Shown here piece after piece: positions 16,501 through 23,709 of a DNA stretch of 28,637 nucleotides. Source of the stretch: CAZSNT01 sp964607765 (GTDB taxonomy: Bacteria; Verrucomicrobiota; Lentisphaeria; Oligosphaerales; JABHEG01); assembly GCA_964607765.1 (NCBI GenBank), contig CAZSNT010000136.1:1-28637 (forward strand), in the 5' to 3' direction. The notes under the pieces are model-generated. The model was not told the DNA's origin, searched no databases, and saw only the letters and a list, made by a program, of their open reading frames with translations. Numbering within the stretch: position 1 is the first letter of the stretch; the number at the start of each line of letters is the position of its first letter. Position numbers and translations under genes: made by a program.

Positions 16501-16971
16501 GTGCTCGACTACCGCAACTGGTACCATTACGACATGCGCGTGCACATGCTGGATCAGGATGGCGTGCTGATGGACCGGCGCACCAAGAGCATCGGGTCGG
16601 GCGGCGAGCAGGCGGTGCCGAACTACCTGCTCATTCTCACTGTGTCGCATTTCCTGTTTTCCGGCCACGGCGTTCATCTCAAGGGACTGATCTTCGACGA
16701 GGCGTTCTACGGTATCGATGCCGGGCGCCGCGACCAGATCATGGGGTTTGCCAACGATCTGGGACTGCAGCTGTTCGTGGCGTCGCCGGATCAGGACGGC
16801 GTCAAACAGGAGGTGTCGTATTCGACCACGCTGCTGGTGGTCAAGGACGAGAGCCACGACATCCACCTGTACCCCTACCACTGGGTCAACCCCGAGGCGG
16901 AGAAGCAGATGGGGCTGCTTCCGGAGTTCCAGGTCGATGAGGAGCCGGTCGCGTTTGGGGAAGAGCTGTGA
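13501..16971 (+). CDS. jetC: Wadjet-like JetC, SMC/MukB-type ATPase
   Basis: A 1156-residue SMC-like ATPase, the motor of the complex. The N-terminal head begins HRVRLINFHNFVDETIEL, with Walker A GDNASGKT (residues 39-46). A long coiled coil with Lys/Glu/Arg/Gln-rich heptads follows (about 270-480 and 620-840). It is interrupted by a hinge-like globular region near 490-620. The C-terminal head carries the ABC signature SIGSGGEQ (about 1030-1037) and Walker B GLIFDEAFYGID (1062-1073), with Glu1067 as the likely catalytic base. The D-loop and the helix after it are intact. The protein is shorter than typical type II JetC (about 1300-1400 residues, from memory). RecN/SbcC and MukB are other relatives, but the operon context favours JetC. 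Confidence 0.82.
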   Translation: MIQRDTRNYLIHRVRLINFHNFVDETIELRNGGHLFLLGDNASGKTTVLDAIHYALTAGREMELNSAARVAGARAEGRRMQGVILRYNVGAGAMNPPDAVSYVALEVLGRQGRPTTVGIGMSVRAMDQRIDRWGVIRECSLEDIPFLIEDGGQRRPSTFKEMKQFFGKGSGFYATMTAYQREVAHRFFGGQDAFSGVCHLLSMGKAYREIVSHSSDYHELFKALLPEPKTDLFERLIDALKGLEESTAELEHLEQRFEYLSGLLELVEGIGDLKDRHAMLEWLRLRMTCRDLDRKIARDGAAKEKREMRLAETETALARCREAQTHEEKRLADFKGVDSTGLIGKEKDLTVDLDETNVRAKEARARLKVAQKSLAATEKAVVSGRERLVSTVRKFQVDLTRRNATLPFSLTELTAALEDVARNGAPETCIAAIPVGLFRGKASAALREPEQLLAVTRHQLAEHERTAAALTADIKALEQRDEAVPALPGFKAACELLRKAMITAAPLYAGLEWQPGLKAAVIAAVEEFIGEDILATLLVAPEEYDVARETLFARHADIRLATGTEDVELPDWIRANFDITNSDPCALRCLAVEMAARRGPKVNPMGAGQVLLFRDHERRLGGRAPYLIGRLQRQQAQERLIREKRAALEGVRRQIRELQKKSKAQDKLIEALNGFRSDLDSRTDECTVLGQELRGQVQAQEHGVKEVDSCRQHVESLNDQVKRLDQRLRDLRGIIAKQGLDKLEGKIKRSQNKLDSLRRQEAELHKESGRLDNQLSGLEQRLERDGIQREDVLRQLHEQAEAIVQLHPEVTDVADYVLRDCGGRQIKTADALQREFSSCDQTVALHRGELRERLKHPEYSALYAFSYDEDENRLMDRRSRTIAELAAFQKQAIDEQREVINERTYQLFRKIIMEGLLTFLKAQVLQLNEMIKRINKLLADRQFGTSFYRFQLKEVDKYKRLLEIIKTSNPFDNKGEDELRTFFEDHKDEIFSTEINAVPDVLDYRNWYHYDMRVHMLDQDGVLMDRRTKSIGSGGEQAVPNYLLILTVSHFLFSGHGVHLKGLIFDEAFYGIDAGRRDQIMGFANDLGLQLFVASPDQDGVKQEVSYSTTLLVVKDESHDIHLYPYHWVNPEAEKQMGLLPEFQVDEEPVAFGEEL

Positions 16972-18326
16972 GGCAGCGTTCGGGCGGTGGTGCGCCTGTG
17001 CCGCGCTCTGCTGTGCCCGGCGTTCCCGATGCGGCGTCCATTTTCGAGGCTTTCCTTGCTGAGCATCCCCAGTGTGCTCCCTGTCTGGAGAGGATCTGTG
17101 ACCGCTGTGATGCCAAAGGGGAACTCTCCGGCACCGTTACGCTAGGCAGGAACTTGCCCTATGTCTCCGTCGTGCAGCCTCTGCATCGGTTGTTCGGGGA
17201 CGCTGCGAAGGTGACGGCATCGGGCGCTCTGCGGCTGTCGGTTGATCGCTGGCTTGGCGGGAGCAACGCCCGCCCGGACCGGGAGCGCTGGCTCAGCGGC
17301 CTGTATCGGGCACTGGCGCGTGACCGTGTGGACCGGGCACGGCAGAAGGCGGATGTCGAGAGGGCCGCGGCTACGATCATCGAGCGCTGGCGTCTGACGT
17401 TTCCACAACTGCGTCTGGTAGCGGACGTGCTGCGCACGCAGGTGCGGCGGTGGCAGCGTGCTGTGCAGCGGCACGGCAGGGAACAGGTTCAGGGGCGCCT
17501 CTTTGCCGCTGGGAAGTTGGTCAGCTTCCTGGCTTCGAACACCGAGCCTGTGCGTGCTGCCGAACTGGGGGCGCGCCTGTGTGGGGATAGCAAGGCCCTG
17601 CTTCCGGGCGAGCTGCGTCGTCTCGTCGGGGATTGGCTGTTACTGCTTGACGGGCAGGCAGAGGCAGGCGGCGCGGCAGCCCGTCGTCAAGCGTTCGAGC
17701 GCCACTACGTGGTGGACAATCCCACTGCCGTGAAAGTGCTGCTGTTCGGGCCGTTCGTGTACCGCAAGGACGGCTCCCTCCTCACGTGGATTCGCGACCT
17801 GTGGCGTGCGGGGGAGAGCGCCGTGCTGTCGTTGGACAACCTCCGGGACGTCAGTGAGTTCACGCTGGACGCAGATTCGGCAGAGACGACAGTCTGCACC
17901 TGCGAGAACGAAACGCCCTTCTGCCGGCTGAAAGAGGAGCGGTGCCGGGGGGGGCTGATTTACACCGAGGGCTTCCCGAACGGCGCCGTGATGCGGGTCC
18001 TACACCTGCTGGCGGTTCGCTCCTACGAGTGGCGACATTGGGGCGACAGCGATCTGGCCGGGCTGCGCATCGCCGCCATGGTCCACCAGGTGCATCCCGT
18101 GCAGCTTTGGCGCTGCGATCTGGCCGAGTTGGCACGACACCGGCCGTTTCTCCGGCCTCTGACGGACCGGCAGGCACAAGGCGCACGCGGCTTCATGCGG
18201 CGACACCCGGCATTTCCGTTCGCTGGTGAGCTGCAATTCCTGGCGGAACACGGTTGGCTCGAGCAGGAGAGCTGGCGCCCCGCAGACGCTGGTGACCGTC
18301 ACGGTGCTGAACAGCGTCGACCGTAG
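16968..18326 (+). CDS. jetD: Wadjet-like JetD, TOPRIM nuclease
   Basis: A 452-residue protein starting at a GTG that overlaps the jetC stop (GTGA), with GGGGAAGAG upstream. The C-terminal ~160 residues match the TOPRIM part of DUF2399-type JetD: CENE (Glu313), GLIYTEGFPNGAVMRVLHLL, and WGDSDLAGLRIAAMV with Asp360 and Asp362. These acidic residues bind the metal and cut plasmid DNA in known Wadjets. The helical centre (about 100-230) could be the DNA- and JetC-contacting arm. Unusual features are a CX2CX4CX2C cluster at residues 36-47 and four more Cys around the TOPRIM glutamate (310, 312, 319, 326), which might bind zinc. It ends 12 bp from the convergent mtlD. Confidence 0.78.
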   Translation: MRQRSGGGAPVPRSAVPGVPDAASIFEAFLAEHPQCAPCLERICDRCDAKGELSGTVTLGRNLPYVSVVQPLHRLFGDAAKVTASGALRLSVDRWLGGSNARPDRERWLSGLYRALARDRVDRARQKADVERAAATIIERWRLTFPQLRLVADVLRTQVRRWQRAVQRHGREQVQGRLFAAGKLVSFLASNTEPVRAAELGARLCGDSKALLPGELRRLVGDWLLLLDGQAEAGGAAARRQAFERHYVVDNPTAVKVLLFGPFVYRKDGSLLTWIRDLWRAGESAVLSLDNLRDVSEFTLDADSAETTVCTCENETPFCRLKEERCRGGLIYTEGFPNGAVMRVLHLLAVRSYEWRHWGDSDLAGLRIAAMVHQVHPVQLWRCDLAELARHRPFLRPLTDRQAQGARGFMRRHPAFPFAGELQFLAEHGWLEQESWRPADAGDRHGAEQRRP

Positions 18327-18338
18327 GGAAGGCGTGGC

Positions 18339-19541
18339 TCACCCGCCGTGGAAGTAAGGTGGCTTGAAGCAGTGCTCCGAGTCTGTCTGCAGCCTGTCGT
18401 AGCGCTGGCAGACAGCCATGCCGAGGGCCGAGTGGGGACAGACCCCTGTCACCTGCTCCAGCGCTGCGCCCACGCCCCTGTGCGCAATCAGGCTCTGGAG
18501 CTGCTGTGCCGATTCGTCGTCCGGCGGGTCGAAAGACAACGCTGCAGCGATCCCCCAGGCAAGCCACACAGGGTCGAGGCCGGCATCACGCGCGAGTTTG
18601 GCCGCGCCGACCAGTCGGTCGGTAGCGCCGAGCTTGCGGACCGGGTCGCGTCCCAGCCGCAGGATGGTGTCGCCCAAGGCGCTGTTGCCGAACCGGGCCA
18701 TCAGGTCGTCAACATGCTCCTGGAGCCATGCCGGATCACAGTCAAACCGTGCCGCAATCCCGGCCACACTCTCGCGCAACCCGTTATCCAACAGCGCGCG
18801 TACGACAGGGTCGACCAACGCTTCGTACCCGTAGGTATGGCCGCGCAGATACCCGGCATAGGCGAGCAGCGCGTGCCCACACGTGTGGATGTAGAGCTTG
18901 CGCGCCGTGAACAGAGGGAAGCTCGCCTCAGGCGTCATGGCCACAATCTCGGGTATCGGTCCAACAAACGCCGTCTGATCAACGGGCAGTTTCTTGTAGG
19001 GTTCGACCCGGATCAACGAAGGATCCGCAGCGCGCATGGCCGGGGTCGGAACAGGCGCCATCCGTCCGATCACCGTGTCAACAAACCCCACGGTCTCGGC
19101 CAGGTACGCGTGCAGGTTTGCGGGAAGCTGGTCGCGGACCAGGCTGCGCAGGTGTGCAGCCGCGCCCTTCAGATTCTCGCAGACGATGATATTCAGGGGG
19201 CCGGGTCGGGTCTCGGCACGCCTCACAATGCCTGCCGCGAACGCGGCGGCCACGTCCGGAAGGGCCCCGGCGCCGACGGCTGTCGCGCCGAGGGCAGCCC
19301 TCGCCACAGCGTCAGTCACCACGTCCTGGTTCGCCGCGTGAATAGCACGCACAGGCCCGATCGTGAATGCCTCCCTGTCAGCGCCGCTGACCGTTTCCAG
19401 TGTGTAAGAACACCGGGCATTCAATGTGTCGACCAGCCCACAGTCAACGTCCACAAACGTGACATCGTAGCCCGATTCACTGAAAAGCTGGCCAATGAAG
19501 CCGCGCCCGACACTCCCGGCCCCGAATATGATGCTCTGCAT
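18339..19541 (-). CDS. mtlD: Mannitol-1-phosphate 5-dehydrogenase-like polyol/hexonate dehydrogenase
   Basis: A 400-residue NAD-dependent enzyme of the polyol-specific long-chain dehydrogenases. It would interconvert mannitol 1-phosphate and fructose 6-phosphate. The ATG at 19541 starts directly at the Rossmann motif (MQSIIFGAGSVGRGFIG). Other family segments are IIVCENLKGAA, VGFVDTVIGRM, RVEPYKKLPVD and KLYIHTCGHALLAYAGYL. The catalytic pattern is K-x4-N-x2-H in the family; here it reads Lys215, Thr220, His223, so the Asn is replaced. No mannitol PTS gene is in the window, so the enzyme could act in synthesis of a compatible solute or on a related substrate. It is the last gene of the minus-strand run. 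Confidence 0.78.
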   Translation of the reverse strand: MQSIIFGAGSVGRGFIGQLFSESGYDVTFVDVDCGLVDTLNARCSYTLETVSGADREAFTIGPVRAIHAANQDVVTDAVARAALGATAVGAGALPDVAAAFAAGIVRRAETRPGPLNIIVCENLKGAAAHLRSLVRDQLPANLHAYLAETVGFVDTVIGRMAPVPTPAMRAADPSLIRVEPYKKLPVDQTAFVGPIPEIVAMTPEASFPLFTARKLYIHTCGHALLAYAGYLRGHTYGYEALVDPVVRALLDNGLRESVAGIAARFDCDPAWLQEHVDDLMARFGNSALGDTILRLGRDPVRKLGATDRLVGAAKLARDAGLDPVWLAWGIAAALSFDPPDDESAQQLQSLIAHRGVGAALEQVTGVCPHSALGMAVCQRYDRLQTDSEHCFKPPYFHGG

Positions 19542-19547
19542 GGCGTT

Positions 19548-19573
19548 ATCCCGCCGGCTGAAGCCGGACCTAC
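19548..19573 (-). repeat. Solitary REP palindrome with GTAG head
   Basis: On the minus strand this reads GTAGGT followed by the hairpin CCGGCTTCAGCCGG and then CGGGAT. The GTAG head plus hairpin is the form recognised by RAYT transposases. Its TAG is the stop codon of the upstream exported-protein gene, and its tail (GGGAT) lies where the mtlD ribosome site should be, so it fills the gap between the two genes. Confidence 0.65.
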
Positions 19574-20181
19574 AAGCTCCCTCGCGCTCTGGTCTTCCCG
19601 CGGCTCGGCTCCGTTGTCGTGGGCCCTGCAGCCTTCGTTGCAGCGGGTTCGGTCTTGCCCGTGTCCTCAGCCGTCTCGCTGTCCGTCGTGCCGGAGCCAA
19701 TCTTCTCGCCTGTGGCGCCCTGCCGCGTGGCTCTGATCGTGAGAGTAGCGGAGGCCTTGACCTGCAACTGCTTCGTCTTGCGCATGTCGATCGTTGTCCC
19801 GCCGTGGATCACGCAGAAGCTGTAGGCGTCGGGAAGCGTTTTGGGATCCCAGGACATCTCGATGATCTTCGTCTTGTACACCTGGCCGTGGAAGCGCCAC
19901 TCAACCTTGTCGGCCGGGCTGCGGATGTCCTTGTACAGAAATGGCATGGGCATGCCGGTGGGAGGCGCGGCGAACGCCGTGTAGCCCGTCTCGATGCCGG
20001 GCGGTGGGGCCGGGTCGTCCTTGCCGCGGTCGAACCCGTCAGTGGCGCCTTTGGCACAGCCGAAGAAGACCTCGCGCAGGTGACCGTTCTTCAGCCCGAG
20101 CCGCACGGTGAAATCGTCGGCCAACGCGGACATCGGAAAGGCTGCGACCAAGAGAGCCGGAACGGCAAATCGCGCAAGCAT
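19570..20181 (-). CDS. Exported protein of unknown function with disordered tail
   Basis: A 203-residue protein with a clear signal peptide (MLARFAVPALLVAAFPMSALA) and a strong ribosome site (GAGGTGA) before its ATG. Residues about 22-140 form one predicted β-rich domain (DDFTVRLGLKNGHLREVFFG, VEWRFHGQVYKTKIIEMSWD, AYSFCVIHGGTTIDM). I do not recognise a family. The last ~50 residues are rich in Thr, Glu, Pro, Ala and Lys and look disordered; their end may have been changed by insertion of the REP that supplies the stop codon. It starts 20 bp after the adenylate cyclase stop, so the two are probably co-transcribed, and it may act in the periplasm alongside the cyclase's CHASE2 sensor. Confidence 0.7.
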   Translation of the reverse strand: MLARFAVPALLVAAFPMSALADDFTVRLGLKNGHLREVFFGCAKGATDGFDRGKDDPAPPPGIETGYTAFAAPPTGMPMPFLYKDIRSPADKVEWRFHGQVYKTKIIEMSWDPKTLPDAYSFCVIHGGTTIDMRKTKQLQVKASATLTIRATRQGATGEKIGSGTTDSETAEDTGKTEPAATKAAGPTTTEPSRGKTRARGSL

Positions 20182-20201
20182 ATTCTGTCACCTCGATGGG
20201 A

Positions 20202-22448
20202 CTAGTCTTTGCTGGTCCGCACGTACTCGCCTTGCCAGGAGTCCGGCGGCGGTGCAGTCTTGTAGCGCTCGATTCGCTCGAGCAACGCTTTCGTCGGACC
20301 GTCGTCTGCGTCGATTACCAGCCCCTTCTGCAGCGTCGCAATCGCGTCGTTGAAGTTGCGCTCCCAATGCGTCTCGAGCGCCTTGACGTAGAGATCCGCC
20401 ACCTCCAGCTTGTCGGCTGTGGCTTCGCCCTTCTTCGCGATCAGCTCGTAGATCATGATGGGCTCGGTCTTGCCCTTCACGATGATCTTGTCCAGCAGCC
20501 GCGTCTCGATGTGGTTCTTGGCCAGTTCGTAGGTACTCGCTCCCATCATGATGTCGGTGTCGTAGTCCTTGTTGGCCGGCTCGAAGCGTGCCGCCTGGTT
20601 CACCGCGTCGCCCATGACGGTGTAAGAGAATCGGCGTGTCGATCCCATGTTCCCGGCGGACACGAGCCCCGAGTTCATGCCCATACGCACGAACAGGCGG
20701 TGCCCGAAACGCTGGAACAGGTCTTCGCGCATTTCTGCCAGGGCCGCCTGCTGCTCCAGTGCCGCGTAGCAGGCCAGCTGCGCGTGGTCTTCGCTGGGGA
20801 ACGGCACCCCCCACTCCGCCATGATCGCGTCACCTTCGTACTTGTCCACGTAGCCCTGGTAGCCCATGATGATCTCGGTCATGGGCGTCAGGTACGCGTT
20901 GAGCAGTCGGACCAGGTCCTCGGGCGTCAGGCTCTCCGATATGGTCGTGAAGCCTGCAACGTCCGAGAAGAACATGGTTGCGTGCCGCTGTTCACCTGCC
21001 AGCGAGAAGCTGCCGGGGTTGTCTTCCATGTATTTGAGCACGTCGCCGGAGACCATGGTGGAGAACATGCCGCGGATCACGCGCTTCTCTTTGCCCTCGA
21101 AGAAGTAGTTCAAGACGGAGACCACAACGAACACCACCACCAACGTGACGAGCGGGTAGACCATGCCCACGATCTGGTGCCGGTGCAGGAAGAAGTAGTG
21201 GTAGTTCACCAGCACGGTCCCAATGACCACAGTGGCGCCGGTCACGGCTCCGGCAAGCGCGCCGACGTAGCTGAGCAGCAGCGTCAGCACGATCCCGGCC
21301 ACGCCGATGATCGTGTAGGCCAGCCCGAACTCGGTCAGGACGTCGCGTCGCAGCGCGTCCCCGGCCAGGATATTGTCGATCACCGTGGCCAGAATCTCGA
21401 CGCCGGGGAACGCTTCCTTGAAGGGCGTGGCACGCAGATCACGCAGTCCCCAGGCCGACGTTCCGATCAGCACGAACTTGCCGTCCAGCTTCGCCAGGGC
21501 GTCGGGCTTGCTGTCGACCACATCGGCAGCTGAGACGTAGGGGAACGTGCCTTCTGTGCCACGGTGGTTGACGAGCAGCTGACACTCCAGATCCGTTGGC
21601 ACGGGGCGGCCGCCAAGCGTAATGCCGGTGATGCCGAACTTGTCCACTGCCAGAGTGGGGTGCTGCACGTTGCCGGCGGCGGCATCCACAAACCGGATCA
21701 TCTCAACGGTCAGGTGCGGATAGAACATATCGCCGTACCGCACAAACAGCGGCACACGACGCACCAGCCCGGAGGAGTCAGGCAACGCGTTGTAGAACCC
21801 CTCAGTGGGCGCCTGAGCAACGGACTCGATGTTCAGCGTGGGCCGCATTGCCCGTGGGATTCGCCGGACCGCCTTCTTGAGCTGCTCATCGTCATCGAAA
21901 GCCACCACCGGCATCGAGAATTCGGGGAACGGCAGAACGTCGCCAGGGGGTACACCGTCATCGGCGAATTGCATGAAGTAGCCGAGGGCCGTCTTCGTTT
22001 CCGCCACAGCGTCACCCAGCACCAGGTCGTTGTCCTCTTCGCCCAGGTCGGCACCGTCCTTCAGGTACCCTTTGCTTCTCAGAGCCTCTTCGAAGTTCTT
22101 CAGGGACGAGCGGTCCTCTTCGGCGAAAACGACATCGAACCCCATCACGGCCGCGCCGGCTCCATCGATCTTGCGCACCAGGTCGGCCACAACGGACCGG
22201 GCCCACGGCCACTGGCCGAGCCTGCGCAAGCTGCGCTCGTCAATGTCAACGATCGCCACGGAGTCTGTCGTGCCCTGTTCGCCGCGAATCTGGAACATCC
22301 AGTCCATGATCCGGTTGTCGATCGACACGATGATGTCCAGCTTGCGCCAGCCCAGCTTGGTGTAGCCGAACAGGGCGAACAGGATCAGCAGCAAGCCAGC
22401 TTTGAACGGTGTGAAACGGAGGGCCTTGAGGAGAGTTGCACGATTCAT
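20202..22448 (-). CDS. CHASE2-domain class III adenylate cyclase
   Basis: A 748-residue membrane protein. An N-terminal membrane segment (AGLLLILFALFGYT) is followed by an extracytoplasmic CHASE2 sensor (about 45-350; SVAIVDIDERSLRRLGQWPW, GFDVVFAEED). Three more membrane segments follow (about 365-450), then a class III cyclase domain (about 480-670). Metal-binding aspartates are in FFSDVAGF (Asp496) and KYEGDAIMAEWG (Asp540). The adenine-selecting pair is Lys536 and the Thr of YTVMGDAVN, which fits ATP rather than GTP. The transition-state Asn and Arg are in VNQAARFE. About 60 residues of TPR-like helix close the protein. It turns an envelope signal into cAMP. GAGG precedes the ATG, and mreB lies 70 bp upstream. 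Confidence 0.9.
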   Translation of the reverse strand: MNRATLLKALRFTPFKAGLLLILFALFGYTKLGWRKLDIIVSIDNRIMDWMFQIRGEQGTTDSVAIVDIDERSLRRLGQWPWARSVVADLVRKIDGAGAAVMGFDVVFAEEDRSSLKNFEEALRSKGYLKDGADLGEEDNDLVLGDAVAETKTALGYFMQFADDGVPPGDVLPFPEFSMPVVAFDDDEQLKKAVRRIPRAMRPTLNIESVAQAPTEGFYNALPDSSGLVRRVPLFVRYGDMFYPHLTVEMIRFVDAAAGNVQHPTLAVDKFGITGITLGGRPVPTDLECQLLVNHRGTEGTFPYVSAADVVDSKPDALAKLDGKFVLIGTSAWGLRDLRATPFKEAFPGVEILATVIDNILAGDALRRDVLTEFGLAYTIIGVAGIVLTLLLSYVGALAGAVTGATVVIGTVLVNYHYFFLHRHQIVGMVYPLVTLVVVFVVVSVLNYFFEGKEKRVIRGMFSTMVSGDVLKYMEDNPGSFSLAGEQRHATMFFSDVAGFTTISESLTPEDLVRLLNAYLTPMTEIIMGYQGYVDKYEGDAIMAEWGVPFPSEDHAQLACYAALEQQAALAEMREDLFQRFGHRLFVRMGMNSGLVSAGNMGSTRRFSYTVMGDAVNQAARFEPANKDYDTDIMMGASTYELAKNHIETRLLDKIIVKGKTEPIMIYELIAKKGEATADKLEVADLYVKALETHWERNFNDAIATLQKGLVIDADDGPTKALLERIERYKTAPPPDSWQGEYVRTSKD

Positions 22449-22518
22449 GGGTGGGCCTCACGTGTTTCGAGAACGAGGAGGAGGACGAGGACAATTCAGC
22501 TGCTGCGGCAGAACCGGA

Positions 22519-23571
22519 CTACCACGGCTTGGGGCGTTTTGCGCTGGACCGGACGGCCCGCGACAGCGTGTCCATCTCCTGCAGGACCGTGCCTGTGCCG
22601 ATCGCCACGGCTTTCAGGGGTTCCTCGGCCACAGTGACCGGCAGCCCTGTCTCCTCCGAGATCAGCCGGTCGAGACCGCGCAGCAACGCGCCGCCGCCTG
22701 CCAGCACGATGCCGCGCTCGATCAGGTCCGCGGAGAGCTCCGGCGGACACCGTTCCAGACTCATGCGCACGGCGTCCACAATCTGAGTCACCGGCTCCAT
22801 CAGCGCCTCGCGGATCTCCTCGGAAGACACGGTAACAGTCTTGGGCAGGCCCCCCATCAGGTCTCTGCCTCCCACTTCCTTGGTGAGGGGTTCCTCCAGC
22901 TGATAGCTGCTGCCGATCTCGATCTTGATGGTCTCTGCAGTGCGTTCGCCGATCAGCAGGCTGTACGCGCGTTTCATGTACTGGACGATGGCCATGTCCA
23001 TCGCGTCCCCGCCGCTCTTGATGCTGCGCCACTCCACGATGCCGGCCAATGAGATGACGGCCACCTCCGTGGTTCCGCCGCCAATGTCGACGATCATGTT
23101 GCCGCACGGCTCTTGAACGGGGATTCCCACGCCGATGGCCGCGGCCATCGGCTCTTCCACCAGGTGCACTTCGCGGGCGCCGGCCCGGAACGCACTCTCA
23201 CGCACTGCTCGCGTCTCAACGTCCGTAATGCCCGAGGGCACGGCTACAAGCACACGCGGCCGCATGATCTTGCGGCGTCCCGTTACTTTCTGGATGAAAT
23301 ACCGAAGCATCTCCTCGGTGATTTCGAAGTCCGCAATGACGCCGTCTTTCATCGGCCGGATAGCGCGGATATTGCCGGGCGTGCGTCCCAGCATTCGTTT
23401 GGCTTCCATGCCCACAGCCAGGACTTTGTTCGTGTCGGCCAATACAGCAACCACGGACGGCTCGCTCAGTACAATGCCCGCGTCCCGGGCGTACACGAGC
23501 GTGTTGGCCGTGCCGAGGTCAATCCCGATGTCGTTCGAGAAGAAAGACCGTGCTTTGGTTCGAAGTCCCAT
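22519..23571 (-). CDS. mreB: Rod shape-determining protein MreB
   Basis: A 350-residue bacterial actin that forms membrane-bound filaments and guides lateral cell-wall synthesis. All nucleotide-binding signatures are present: phosphate 1 (IGIDLGTANTLVY), phosphate 2 (IVDIGGGTTEVAVISLAG) and the adenosine motif (IVLAGGGALLRGLDRLI). RAIRPMKDGVIADF and HLVEEPMAAAIG are also typical of MreB. The ATG at 23571 matches the family N-terminus (MGLRTKARSFFSNDIGIDLG). A GTG 45 bp upstream is possible but unneeded, and no strong ribosome site is seen. mreC and mreD do not follow, which is unusual for an mreB; an adenylate cyclase gene follows instead, 70 bp downstream. Confidence 0.95.
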   Translation of the reverse strand: MGLRTKARSFFSNDIGIDLGTANTLVYARDAGIVLSEPSVVAVLADTNKVLAVGMEAKRMLGRTPGNIRAIRPMKDGVIADFEITEEMLRYFIQKVTGRRKIMRPRVLVAVPSGITDVETRAVRESAFRAGAREVHLVEEPMAAAIGVGIPVQEPCGNMIVDIGGGTTEVAVISLAGIVEWRSIKSGGDAMDMAIVQYMKRAYSLLIGERTAETIKIEIGSSYQLEEPLTKEVGGRDLMGGLPKTVTVSSEEIREALMEPVTQIVDAVRMSLERCPPELSADLIERGIVLAGGGALLRGLDRLISEETGLPVTVAEEPLKAVAIGTGTVLQEMDTLSRAVRSSAKRPKPW

Positions 23572-23709
23572 AGTGGCGTCCAGTAAGAAGTGAGACGGAT
23601 CCCAAAACAATAACACGACAAGCGCGTCGCCGACAGTGGAATGCGCAAATTTCGTGGGCTCTCGGCCGCAATACTCGGCCGCGCGTCGGCGATCCGGGCC
23701 TGTGCGGCG

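Noticed and set aside
18348..19736. Long plus-strand frame opposite mtlD
   Set aside because: It has no motif; the minus-strand enzyme has a clear Rossmann motif and family segments throughout.
20196..21533. Plus-strand frame rich in His, Val and Gln opposite the cyclase
   Set aside because: This is a shadow of the cyclase, whose catalytic residues are all present on the minus strand.
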